Assembly: GCF_009469595.2 (NCBI RefSeq) | Contig: NZ_SSXV01000010.1 | Location: 1-64,000 of the forward strand | DNA from: Thauera sp. 2A1 | Lineage (GTDB): Bacteria; Pseudomonadota; Gammaproteobacteria; Burkholderiales; Rhodocyclaceae | Reading direction: 5' to 3' | Length of the DNA stretch: 64,000 nt | Part shown: positions 55,508 to 64,000 of the stretch, in pieces | How the letters are laid out: each line of letters begins with the position of its first letter | Numbering within the stretch: position 1 is the stretch's first letter | Notes under the pieces: generated by a model | The model's database searches: none | Told to the model about the DNA's origin: nothing | What the model saw: only the letters and a program-made list of their open reading frames with translations | Made by a program: the position numbers and the translations under genes

Positions 55508-57517
55508 ATGGTCCCTGTCGCTTTCAGCGCGCTCGACGCGTCGCCGATGCCCGACGGTTGCGCCACCGTCCTGCGTCTGCTCGCGGCCAGCTCGCCGAAC
55601 TGGCCCGAAGTCGCGCTGGTGGCGGCGCGCGACCCGGTGCTGTGCCTTGCGCTGCTGAGCGCGTCGCCGCTGGCCAACGGCGAGCTCGACGAAGGACTCA
55701 ATGCCGTGCTGAGACGACGGCTCGAACGCCTCGGGCCCGACCTGCTGCGCGCGTGGCTGCTCGGCGCGGTACACGCACCGGCCGTCGCCGGCGGCGACAG
55801 CCTCGCACTGCTGCGCGGCGAATGCGCGCTGCACCTTGCGCTGGAAACCCGCTACCCGCGCCCCGACGAGGCCTATCTAGGCGGTTTGTGGCAGCATCTG
55901 GCCGAGTTGGCGAGCAGTCTCGACACGCGGGGCGGCAGCGGCGATACCCCCCCGAAGGATCCCGATCAGCGCCCGGAATTCACCCGCATCGTCCGCGCCT
56001 GCGGGCTGTCCGAAGCACTGTGCGATGCGCTTGCGCTCGGCACCCTCCTCAGCGAGCAGTTGCGCGGCGCCCATCCACTCGTCCGCGTGCTGCATGCGGC
56101 ACGGCTGCTCGCCGCGGACGACTGGCAAGCTCGCACCACCGAGGTCGCCGCACTGACCGGACTCGGCAGCGCCAGCATCGTCAGCCTGCGCACCGACGTC
56201 GCCTACATCGTGTCGGGCCACGCCGTGTATCCGCCGCCCCCCGGCGGCGAAGCTGCGCTGGCCATCGCCGCGGACAACCCCTTCCGCGAGGCGGCCATCA
56301 GCGGGCTGCTCAATGCCGCCTTTGCGGACCTGGAGGCCGCGGGGGTCGCCGATCGGCTCGCCATCGGCGCAGCCTTCTTCGGCATTGCCGCCGAGCCCAT
56401 CCTGCTCGCCGCCGACGACGCCGGCAGGCTCCGCTCGCTGCTGCCTGCTGCACGCAACGGCACGTCGACGCTGATCGACGAGCTCGACCTGTCACTTGAC
56501 GACGAGCGCAGTTGCATTGCCATGGCTGCACGCTCGGGCGAGCTCACCACGCACGACTGGGCCGGCGCCCGGCCGCACCGCAGCATGACGGATTGGCATG
56601 TCGCGCGCTGGCTCGGGCAGCAGGCCTTCACCTGCCTGCCGCTGCCCGCCGCAGGCCACACCGCGATCGCCGTGCTGCCGGGCGCCGCCGCACGCAGCGG
56701 CGCGCGTCTGCGCGGCCTGTCCGCCGCGCTGCTGGGTGCGGGCGCGCGCGCGATTCGGGCCGCGCAGCGCCGCGAGAATGACGCCGCCACACGCGAGGCG
56801 GCGCTGCAGCAGCGCTTCCGCGAACATGTGCGCAAGATCGCGCACGAGGCGACGAATCCGCTCACCGTGGTCAAGAACCGGCTTGAACTGCTCGGACAGC
56901 AACGTGCGGACGACACTCCGCTGCAGGACGAGATGCTGCTGCTAAACGCCGAACTGGACCGCATCGACAACCTGCTGCGCCGCGCCTCCGATCTGCCGGT
57001 CGAGTCCGCCGAGGCACCGAGCTGCCGCGTCACCGAATTGCTGCTCGAGATGCGGGCGGTGTATGGGGAGGCGCTGTTCGCACAGCACGGCATCGGCTTC
57101 GAGTTGCGCGCCGCGCGCAATGTGCCCGATGCCGCGATACCGGCCTCGGCCCTCAAGCAGGTGCTGCTGAACTTGCTGCGCAACGCCTCCGAGGCGCTGC
57201 AGCCGGGCAGGCGCGTCACGGTGTCGGTGATGGGCACGGTGATCCTTGACGGCCGCGCCCAGGTCGAGATCCGCGTCGCGGACAATGGGCCAGGCCTGCC
57301 CGCAGATCGACTCGCCGATCTGTTTTCGCCCAGGCCCAGTTCCAAGGGCGGCGGGCATCAGGGACTGGGCCTGAGCGTGGTGCGCGACATCCTCGCGCAA
57401 TCGAAAGCTTCCATCATGTGCCGCAGCCAGCCGGGCATCGGCACCAGCTTCCAGATCCTCGTGCCGCTGGATCAATCCGGCGCAGTGTTGCATCATGTAA
57501 CAGAATCACGATCTTGA
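55508..57517 (+). CDS. Soluble HDOD-sensor histidine kinase
   Basis: 669 residues with no membrane segment. The N-terminal region (about 20-220) resembles an HDOD domain (PNWPEVALVAARDPVLCLALL), a GAF-like part follows (about 280-415), then a phosphorylation helix with His446 (KIAHEATNPLTVV) and an ATPase domain (N-box Asn559 in LLRNASEAL, VADNGPGLP, GLGLSVVRDIL). HDOD-kinase architecture is uncommon. No Shine-Dalgarno site is evident; a TAAAAT (55447-55452) lies about 55 bases upstream. The regulator gene starts 20 bases after its stop and is the obvious partner. Confidence 0.85.
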   Translation: MVPVAFSALDASPMPDGCATVLRLLAASSPNWPEVALVAARDPVLCLALLSASPLANGELDEGLNAVLRRRLERLGPDLLRAWLLGAVHAPAVAGGDSLALLRGECALHLALETRYPRPDEAYLGGLWQHLAELASSLDTRGGSGDTPPKDPDQRPEFTRIVRACGLSEALCDALALGTLLSEQLRGAHPLVRVLHAARLLAADDWQARTTEVAALTGLGSASIVSLRTDVAYIVSGHAVYPPPPGGEAALAIAADNPFREAAISGLLNAAFADLEAAGVADRLAIGAAFFGIAAEPILLAADDAGRLRSLLPAARNGTSTLIDELDLSLDDERSCIAMAARSGELTTHDWAGARPHRSMTDWHVARWLGQQAFTCLPLPAAGHTAIAVLPGAAARSGARLRGLSAALLGAGARAIRAAQRRENDAATREAALQQRFREHVRKIAHEATNPLTVVKNRLELLGQQRADDTPLQDEMLLLNAELDRIDNLLRRASDLPVESAEAPSCRVTELLLEMRAVYGEALFAQHGIGFELRAARNVPDAAIPASALKQVLLNLLRNASEALQPGRRVTVSVMGTVILDGRAQVEIRVADNGPGLPADRLADLFSPRPSSKGGGHQGLGLSVVRDILAQSKASIMCRSQPGIGTSFQILVPLDQSGAVLHHVTESRS

Positions 57518-57537
57518 AACCAAGCGAGCGCGGAGTG

Positions 57538-59757
57538 ATGGTCATCCCGGGTGAACAACCCTTCAACGCCATGTCCGGCAGCCCCCCCGCGCACCAGGAG
57601 CCTGCGGTACGCATCCTGATTGTCGACGACGATGCTTCGTTGCGTGCGACCTTCACTCAAGTGCTGGCAAAGCCCGGGCGCAACTTCGATGCCTGCGGCA
57701 CGGTGGCGGATGGCATCGAGTCTCTCTCGAGCCGGGCGTACGACCTCATCCTGCTGGACAACCGGCTTCCCGACGGCACCGGCCTCGCGGTGCTCGACTG
57801 GCTGGTCGAACACTCGCGCGAAGAAGTCGTGATCATCATCAGCGGCGAGAATGACGTCGACTCGGTGATCGGCGCACTGCGCCGCGGCGCCGACGACTAC
57901 GTGCGCAAGCCATACCACATCGCGCAACTGCAGCGCGCCGTCGAGAGTGCCCTGCACAAGGCGGCGCTCGAAAAGGTCAACCGCGCGATGGAGCAGCGCC
58001 TGAAGGCCTCGGAGAGGCTGCATCGTTACCTGGTGGAGAGTTCGCCCGACCTCATTTTCACGCTCGATGCAGAGGGGCGCTTCAGCTACATCAACCCCCG
58101 GGTGAAGCAGTTGCTCGGCTTCGAGCGTGGAACGCTGATCCGTCGCCCCTTCACCACACTGGTGATGCCCGAGGATGTGGACCGTATCTGCAGCCTGCTG
58201 AGCCTGCCGAGCACGATGCCGGGAGAGAGCTTCAACGTGGAGCTGCGCCTGCGTCGCAACCGCGGCGAACTCGCGCCGGTCGAACCCGACAGCCTCACCG
58301 TGTCGCTCACCGGCATCCCGATGCTCAGCCAGCAGGGCGAGCGCCGCGTCGTCGGCCTGTATGGCGTGGCGCGCGACATCTCGGAACGCAAGCGCGCCGA
58401 GGAAATCATCTCGTTCCAGGCCTACCACGACCAGCTCACCCACCTGCCCAACCGCGTGCTGTTCAAGGACCGGCTCGAACTGGCCATCACCCAGGCGCAA
58501 CGGCGCACCGGCGCGCTGGCCGTGATGTTCGTCGACGTCGACCGCTTCAAGCTCGTCAACGACACCTATGGCCATGCCGAGGGCGATCTGCTGCTACGCG
58601 CCATCGCCTCGCGCCTGTCGTCCACCCTGCGGCGCGGCGACACGCTGGCACGCCTGGGCGGCGACGAATTCACCGTGCTGCTGCCGGACATCAACCAGCC
58701 CGAGGACGCGGAGACCATCGCACGCAAGATCGTCACCACCCTCAGCGAACCGATCAAACTCAGCCAGGGGGATTTTCGCGCGACGGTCAGCATCGGCATC
58801 GCCCTGTTCCCGCGCGACGGCAGCACGGCCGAGGACCTGACGCGCCACGCCGATATCGCGATGTACCAGGTCAAGCGCTCGGGCAAGAATGCCTTCCGCT
58901 TCTTCGACCCCAAGCTCAACACGCATCACCGCGAGCGCATCGCCCTCGAGAACGACCTGCACCAGGCGCTCGAGCGCAACGAGCTGGAGCTGTTCTACCA
59001 GCCGCAGATCAGTCTGTCGCAGGGCAAGGTGATCGGCATGGAAGCACTGCTGCGCTGGAATCATCCGCAGCTCGGCCAGGTTCCGCCGGCGACTTTCATC
59101 CCGGTGGCGGAAGAGGTCGGCCTCATCGGCCAGATCAGCCGCTGGGTACTCGACACCTCCTGCGCCCAGCTCGCCCGTTGGCGCCAGGCGGGACATCGGG
59201 ACGTCAGGCTGTCCATCAACCTGTCGCCGCACGATTTCGGCCACCGCGACATCGTGAGCTCCATCGTGACCTGCCTGACACAGCATGACGTGCCCGCAAG
59301 CCAGATCGAGCTCGAGATCACCGAAAGCATGATGATGAACGACAGCGCCGGCGTCGCGATCAAGGTGCGGCAATTGCGCGAAGCCGGCATCGGCGTGGCG
59401 ATCGACGACTTCGGCACTGGATACTCGGCGCTTGCCTACCTGCAGAAGTTTCCGGTCAGCACACTGAAGATCGACCGCAGCTTCGTGCGTGAGCTGGACG
59501 TGACGATGACCAATCCCATCATCTCGGCCATCACCGGCATCGCCCGCGGCTTCAACCTGCAGATCATCGCCGAGGGCGTCGAACGGCCGGAACAGGCGGA
59601 CGCCTTGAAGGCGCTGGGCTGCGATGTCATGCAGGGCTACCTGTTCGCACGGCCGGCCAGTGCCGGCGAGGCCGAAGCATGGCTGAGGCAGGCGCCGGCC
59701 CCATCCATGCACACCTACCCGGTGCAACCCCGCTCAGCGCAAACGCACCTGCACTGA
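57538..59757 (+). CDS. Response regulator REC-PAS-GGDEF-EAL
   Basis: 739 residues: receiver (about 20-135; Asp74 in LILLDNRLPDGTG, Lys in YVRKPYH), PAS (about 160-290), GGDEF (about 305-465, intact GGDEF at 374-378 with an I-site RxxD upstream), and EAL (about 480-730, E502-A-L, DDFGTGYSA, KIDRSF). It has the residues for both making and breaking c-di-GMP. The ATG at 57538 has GGAG very close; an ATG 11 codons on is also possible. Almost certainly the target of the HDOD kinase. Confidence 0.92.
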   Translation: MVIPGEQPFNAMSGSPPAHQEPAVRILIVDDDASLRATFTQVLAKPGRNFDACGTVADGIESLSSRAYDLILLDNRLPDGTGLAVLDWLVEHSREEVVIIISGENDVDSVIGALRRGADDYVRKPYHIAQLQRAVESALHKAALEKVNRAMEQRLKASERLHRYLVESSPDLIFTLDAEGRFSYINPRVKQLLGFERGTLIRRPFTTLVMPEDVDRICSLLSLPSTMPGESFNVELRLRRNRGELAPVEPDSLTVSLTGIPMLSQQGERRVVGLYGVARDISERKRAEEIISFQAYHDQLTHLPNRVLFKDRLELAITQAQRRTGALAVMFVDVDRFKLVNDTYGHAEGDLLLRAIASRLSSTLRRGDTLARLGGDEFTVLLPDINQPEDAETIARKIVTTLSEPIKLSQGDFRATVSIGIALFPRDGSTAEDLTRHADIAMYQVKRSGKNAFRFFDPKLNTHHRERIALENDLHQALERNELELFYQPQISLSQGKVIGMEALLRWNHPQLGQVPPATFIPVAEEVGLIGQISRWVLDTSCAQLARWRQAGHRDVRLSINLSPHDFGHRDIVSSIVTCLTQHDVPASQIELEITESMMMNDSAGVAIKVRQLREAGIGVAIDDFGTGYSALAYLQKFPVSTLKIDRSFVRELDVTMTNPIISAITGIARGFNLQIIAEGVERPEQADALKALGCDVMQGYLFARPASAGEAEAWLRQAPAPSMHTYPVQPRSAQTHLH

Positions 59758-59832
59758 GAGCCTGCCCGACCGCGCGCGCAGACAGGCGACGAAGGCGGCA
59801 GAAACAGGAAGGCAAAGCGACAGGCGCACGTA

Positions 59833-59866
59833 AGGAGGGCCGACATCGCAAGATGTCGGCCCTCCT
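59833..59866. terminator. Perfect 15-bp hairpin with GCAA tetraloop between convergent genes
   Basis: AGGAGGGCCGACATC (59833-59847) pairs exactly with 59852-59866 around GCAA, a stable GNRA loop. It lies 75 bases after the GGDEF-EAL gene. No T run follows on either strand, so it may act as a processing or 3'-protecting structure, or as a weak terminator, rather than a standard one. Confidence 0.55.
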
Positions 59867-59881
59867 GTCAGCTTGCAGCAG

Positions 59882-59908
59882 GCCTGTTCCGGCATGACCG
59901 GAACAGGC
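59882..59908. terminator. 11-bp hairpin, likely bidirectional terminator
   Basis: GCCTGTTCCGG (59882-59892) pairs with 59898-59908 around a five-base loop, with TTT following on the plus strand. It lies between convergent genes, 13 bases from the cytochrome c stop. The T run is short, so confidence is moderate. Confidence 0.5.
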
Positions 59909-59920
59909 TTTGGTAAGGCA

Positions 59921-60229
59921 TCACTTCTGCGCCAGGATCCACTCGACCAACTGCTTGGCCTCGGCGTCATTCACCTGCGGGTTGGGAGGCATCGGCACCT
60001 GGCCCCATGCACCCACGCCACCCTTCTGGATCTTGGTCGCAAGCATCGCGGCCGCGTCCTTCTGGCCGGCGTACTTGGCGGCCACGTCCTTGTAGGCGGG
60101 ACCGACCAGCTTCTTGTCGACGGCGTGACAGGCAAGGCAGTTCTTGGCCTTGGCGAGGTCGGCGTTGGCGAAGGCCGGCGCAGCAGAGAGAAGACCCGCG
60201 GCAACCGCGGCAGCAACGAACACTTTCAT
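59921..60229 (-). CDS. Class I cytochrome c (c-551/c-552 type)
   Basis: 102 residues: signal peptide (about 1-21, cleavage after AFA), haem motif CLACH, and the distal Met in VPMPPNP. A small periplasmic electron carrier, probably donor to terminal oxidases or nitrite reductase. TAAGGA precedes the start. The 226-base gap upstream (60230-60455) holds an eight-T run at 60325-60332 and no gene; its promoter is not clear to me. Confidence 0.95.
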   Translation of the reverse strand: MKVFVAAAVAAGLLSAAPAFANADLAKAKNCLACHAVDKKLVGPAYKDVAAKYAGQKDAAAMLATKIQKGGVGAWGQVPMPPNPQVNDAEAKQLVEWILAQK

Positions 60230-60455
60230 GGTCCTTACCTCATCGATGTAGGGCGGTTGAAACTGCGACGGATGTTAAACCACCGCGCTGCATTTTCCTA
60301 TGCGGGGATACCGCCAGAATGATCTTTTTTTTGCAAGCGCGCGAGCCTGTCGGACACCAATTTGAGATGCATCAAAACCACGCGCCAGCGCCCGCCAGGA
60401 CTCGACCTCGCCCGCATCGAAAAGGCCCTCGCAGACGCGCGGACCGACACTGACG

Positions 60456-61307
60456 CTATTGCCGCACTTCGATCTCTTCGCCGCCATGCAGTCCGGCGTG
60501 CGTCGCACGGAAAGGGTTGATGTCGAGCCCGCCGCGCCGCGTGTAGCGCGCCCACACCGAAAGCTCCGCCGGCCGGCACCGCGCGAGGACGTCGCAGAAC
60601 ACGCGCTCGACGCACTGCTCGTGAAACTCGTTGTGCCCGCGGAAGGACACGATGTAGCGCAACAAGCCCTCGCGCTCGATGGCCTGGCCGCGGTAGCGCA
60701 CCACCAGCATGCCCCAGTCGGGCTGCCCGGTGACCAGGCAGTTGGACTTCAGCAGGTGGGAATAGAGGGTCTCGCGCACTTCCGCACCACCGCCGGCAGC
60801 GCGCAGGAAGGCTGGCTCGGGCTGGTAGGTGTCGACCGCGATCTCCAGCGCATCGAGGCAGAAGCCGTCCGGATAGGCCGCCGCGCGCCGGGGTCGCTGC
60901 AGCAGCGGGACGATGTCGACGGCCACCGCGCCACCGGCCGCGGCCGACAGGTCTCGCGCGATCGTTTCCTGCACCACGTCGACCGAGGGAAAACGCTGCT
61001 GGTTGAAGGAGTTCAGGTACAGCTTCAGCGACTTGGACTCCACCAGTCGCGGCGTCGAGGCTGGCACGCGGAACTGGCCCAGCGCCACCACCGGCTTGCC
61101 GCGCGGGTCGAGCCAGGACAGTTCGTAGGCGTTCCACAGGTCCTCGCCCACGAAGGGCAAGGCGTCGGCGCGCAGGCCCAGTTCGGAGCGCTTGAGCTGG
61201 CGGTCGATCGGGAACAGGAGTTCGGGCGCGTAAGTGTCGCGGTAGGCCACTGGACGGCCCAGCGGGGAAGACTCGGCGCCGTGCGCGGATTCGGCTTCGG
61301 GATTCAT
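60456..61307 (-). CDS. queF: NADPH-dependent 7-cyano-7-deazaguanine reductase
   Basis: QueF reduces preQ0 to preQ1 in queuosine synthesis. 283 residues of the long, bimodular type: FNQQRF, the NADPH-binding E90SKSLK, catalytic Cys190 (SNCLVTGQPDWG) with Asp197, and HEQCVERVF. Numbering coincides with E. coli QueF. The ATG at 61307 is chosen over an upstream start; a TACAAT (61319-61314) ends six bases before it. Confidence 0.95.
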   Translation of the reverse strand: MNPEAESAHGAESSPLGRPVAYRDTYAPELLFPIDRQLKRSELGLRADALPFVGEDLWNAYELSWLDPRGKPVVALGQFRVPASTPRLVESKSLKLYLNSFNQQRFPSVDVVQETIARDLSAAAGGAVAVDIVPLLQRPRRAAAYPDGFCLDALEIAVDTYQPEPAFLRAAGGGAEVRETLYSHLLKSNCLVTGQPDWGMLVVRYRGQAIEREGLLRYIVSFRGHNEFHEQCVERVFCDVLARCRPAELSVWARYTRRGGLDINPFRATHAGLHGGEEIEVRQ

Positions 61308-61313
61308 GGGCAA

Positions 61314-61319
61314 ATTGTA
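61314..61319 (-). promoter_or_regulatory. -10 element next to the queF start, possible leaderless mRNA
   Basis: TACAAT on the minus strand ends six bases before the queF ATG, so transcription would start at or beside the start codon. No -35 is clear. This mirrors the algH arrangement at 36417. Confidence 0.35.
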
Positions 61320-61410
61320 GTCATGCCGACCCGGCGTGCGCAGCAATCTTGTTCAGGACCGCTGCGGCCCCCACGGGGAGCGGCTGCGGCAAGCCGGGCG
61401 CCAGCGTGGC

Positions 61411-62895
<1,485 letters not shown>

Positions 62896-63016
62896 CGCGT
62901 AAAATCCGGCACCGCTGTTTCGGGGAGCGGATTATCGCCGATCGTGGGCGAAGTCCGCGGGCTTCGAACGCCCCCTCCGCTCGCCGGCCCCCAATCCTCC
63001 ACGACACCGTCTTGCC

Positions 63017-63973
63017 ATGTCCGCCTTCAGCCTCCTCGTCATCAAGCTCGTCGCCGGGCTCCTCGCCGACCGCCTGTTCGGCGAGCCGCGACGCCTGCAT
63101 CCGCTGGTGGGCTTCGGCCGCTGGGCCGCGGCGGTGGAGCGCGCGGTGCGGCGCCGCGCCGAACAGCGCGCCGCCGGGGCGATCGCCTGGGCGCTGGCGG
63201 TGCTGCCCTGGGTCGCGCTGGCGGCCGCCCTGCGCGCGGCCCATCCGCTCGCGCACTGGCCGGTGGATGTCGCGCTGCTGTACTTCGCCCTTGGCGGGCG
63301 CAGCCTCGTCGAACACGCCGAGGCCATCGCCGCGCCACTCGCCGCGGGCGACCTGGAACGCGCGCGCGAACGCGTGGGCTGGATCGTGAGCCGCGACACC
63401 GCCGCGCTCGACGCCACCGGAGTGGCGCGCGCCGGCACCGAATCGGTGCTGGAAAACGGCAACGACGCAGTGTTCGGCGCGCTCTTCTGGTTTCTCGTTG
63501 CCGGCGGCTGCGGCGCGCTGCTGTTCCGTCTGGCGAACACGCTGGACGCCATGTGGGGCTACCGCACGCCACGCTACCTGCGCTTCGGCTGGGCGGCGGC
63601 ACGCATCGACGACGTGCTGAACGCGCTGCCCGCGCGCCTGACGGCGCTCACCTACGCGTTGCTGGGTCGCACCCGGCTTGCGCTGGCGTGCTGGCGCCGC
63701 CAGGCGCCGGCGTGGGACAGCCCCAACGCCGGGCCGGTGATGGCTGCCGGCGCCGGCGCGCTGGGTGTGTCGCTGGGTGGCGCCGCCCTCTATCACGGAC
63801 ACGTCGAGCAACGGCCGCCGCTGGGCGAAGGCGCGGTGCCGGATGCTGCCTCGATCCGCGCCGCGGTGCGTCTCGTCCGCCACGGGGTGCTGCTGTGGCT
63901 GGGTGCGGCAATGGTGCTGGCGCTGGCCGCACCCGCGCTCATCGCCGGGCTTGCGGGAAGCGCCGGTGCTTGA
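63017..63973 (+). CDS. cbiB: Adenosylcobinamide-phosphate synthase CbiB
   Basis: Joins the aminopropanol linker to cobyric acid in the inner membrane. 318 residues with several membrane helices, opening [23 protein letters not shown] and carrying the conserved [32 protein letters not shown] and the [12 protein letters not shown] segments. Gene is complete. Its end overlaps the start of a probable cobC/cobD by eight bases. Confidence 0.95.
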   Translation: MSAFSLLVIKLVAGLLADRLFGEPRRLHPLVGFGRWAAAVERAVRRRAEQRAAGAIAWALAVLPWVALAAALRAAHPLAHWPVDVALLYFALGGRSLVEHAEAIAAPLAAGDLERARERVGWIVSRDTAALDATGVARAGTESVLENGNDAVFGALFWFLVAGGCGALLFRLANTLDAMWGYRTPRYLRFGWAAARIDDVLNALPARLTALTYALLGRTRLALACWRRQAPAWDSPNAGPVMAAGAGALGVSLGGAALYHGHVEQRPPLGEGAVPDAASIRAAVRLVRHGVLLWLGAAMVLALAAPALIAGLAGSAGA

Positions 63974-64000
63974 GCACGGCGGTCGCTTGCGCCGCGCCGC
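63966..64000 (+). CDS. Start of a probable threonine-phosphate decarboxylase (partial)
   Basis: A GTG at 63966, overlapping the cbiB stop, opens a frame encoding (M)[10 protein letters not shown] to the window edge. HGGRLRRAA is the usual N terminus of the PLP enzyme CobC/CobD that makes aminopropanol phosphate for CbiB, and cbiB-cobC order is common. Eleven complete codons only, so the call rests on that short match and context. Confidence 0.6.
   Translation, partial: MLEHGGRLRRA

Noticed and set aside
62896..63016. Possible cobalamin riboswitch between cobQ and cbiB
   Set aside because: The 121-base gap is too short and has no B12-box-like segment.

Overview
The window is a stretch of ordinary chromosomal backbone from a GC-rich betaproteobacterium, most likely a Rhodocyclales member close to Thauera/Azoarcus. 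This rests on the 16S rRNA 5' end (complement strand, positions 1-67), priB lying between rpsF and rpsR, a HemL/HemJ haem route, the pilGHIJ-chpA and pilT-pilU sets, and the yqgE-ruvX-pyrR-pyrB-pyrC' order. I see no prophage, insertion sequence, integrase, CRISPR array or tRNA gene. The species call is inference; the family calls rest on motifs read in the translations.

Layout. 1-410: start of an rrn operon running left, with a strong promoter and boxA leader. 464-3530: dnaB and the rpsF-priB-rpsR-rplI operon (minus), with a promoter, a leader hairpin and a terminator. 3694-9256: a small secreted protein, hrpA, a DUF2478/cysteine-cluster gene pair and an inverted-repeat element. 9367-17739 (plus): uppP, an esterase, a methyltransferase, rarD, an RNase II-like enzyme, tonB, mtgA and mgtE. 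17782-25234 (minus): a TonB-dependent receptor, a NarL-type two-component pair, hemL, thiE and an aberrant thiD. 25334-34816 (plus): rubredoxin, then the type IV pilus chemosensory cluster pilG-pilH-pilI-pilJ-chpA. 34830-36284: photolyase (minus). 36430-40212 (plus): yqgE/algH, ruvX, pyrR, pyrB and a catalytically dead pyrC'. 40312-42799 (minus): DUF167, yggT, proC and yggS, divergent from pilT-pilU (42895-45163). 45171-47184: rlmL-like methyltransferase and mobA. 47328-51862: a LysM-FecR protein and a CHASE2-GGDEF-EAL protein in one operon. 51849-53192: hemJ and an epimerase-like protein (minus). 53214-59757 (plus): a 2Fe-2S flavin reductase, an EAL-HDOD protein, a soluble HDOD histidine kinase and a REC-PAS-GGDEF-EAL regulator. 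59921-62895 (minus): cytochrome c, queF and cobyric acid synthase. 63017-64000 (plus): cbiB and the first codons of a probable cobC/cobD.

How it fits together. Surface motility and c-di-GMP dominate the non-housekeeping content: the Chp pathway and the PilT/PilU retraction motors, plus two multidomain GGDEF-EAL proteins. One of these sits behind an FecR-type periplasmic protein and the other behind a cytosolic HDOD kinase. The HDOD kinase plus REC-GGDEF-EAL locus is the best candidate for an under-described signalling system.

The most striking single-gene oddities are these: a ThiD-family protein with an acidic repeat insert and a lost catalytic cysteine; a PyrC' pseudoenzyme; a run of about 19 atypical codons inside the epimerase-like gene; a 132-bp element bounded by perfect 15-bp inverted repeats; and a bulged hairpin in the rpsF leader that fits S6:S18 feedback. 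Only one gene-free stretch exceeds 300 bases (68-463), and it is the rrn leader and promoter.
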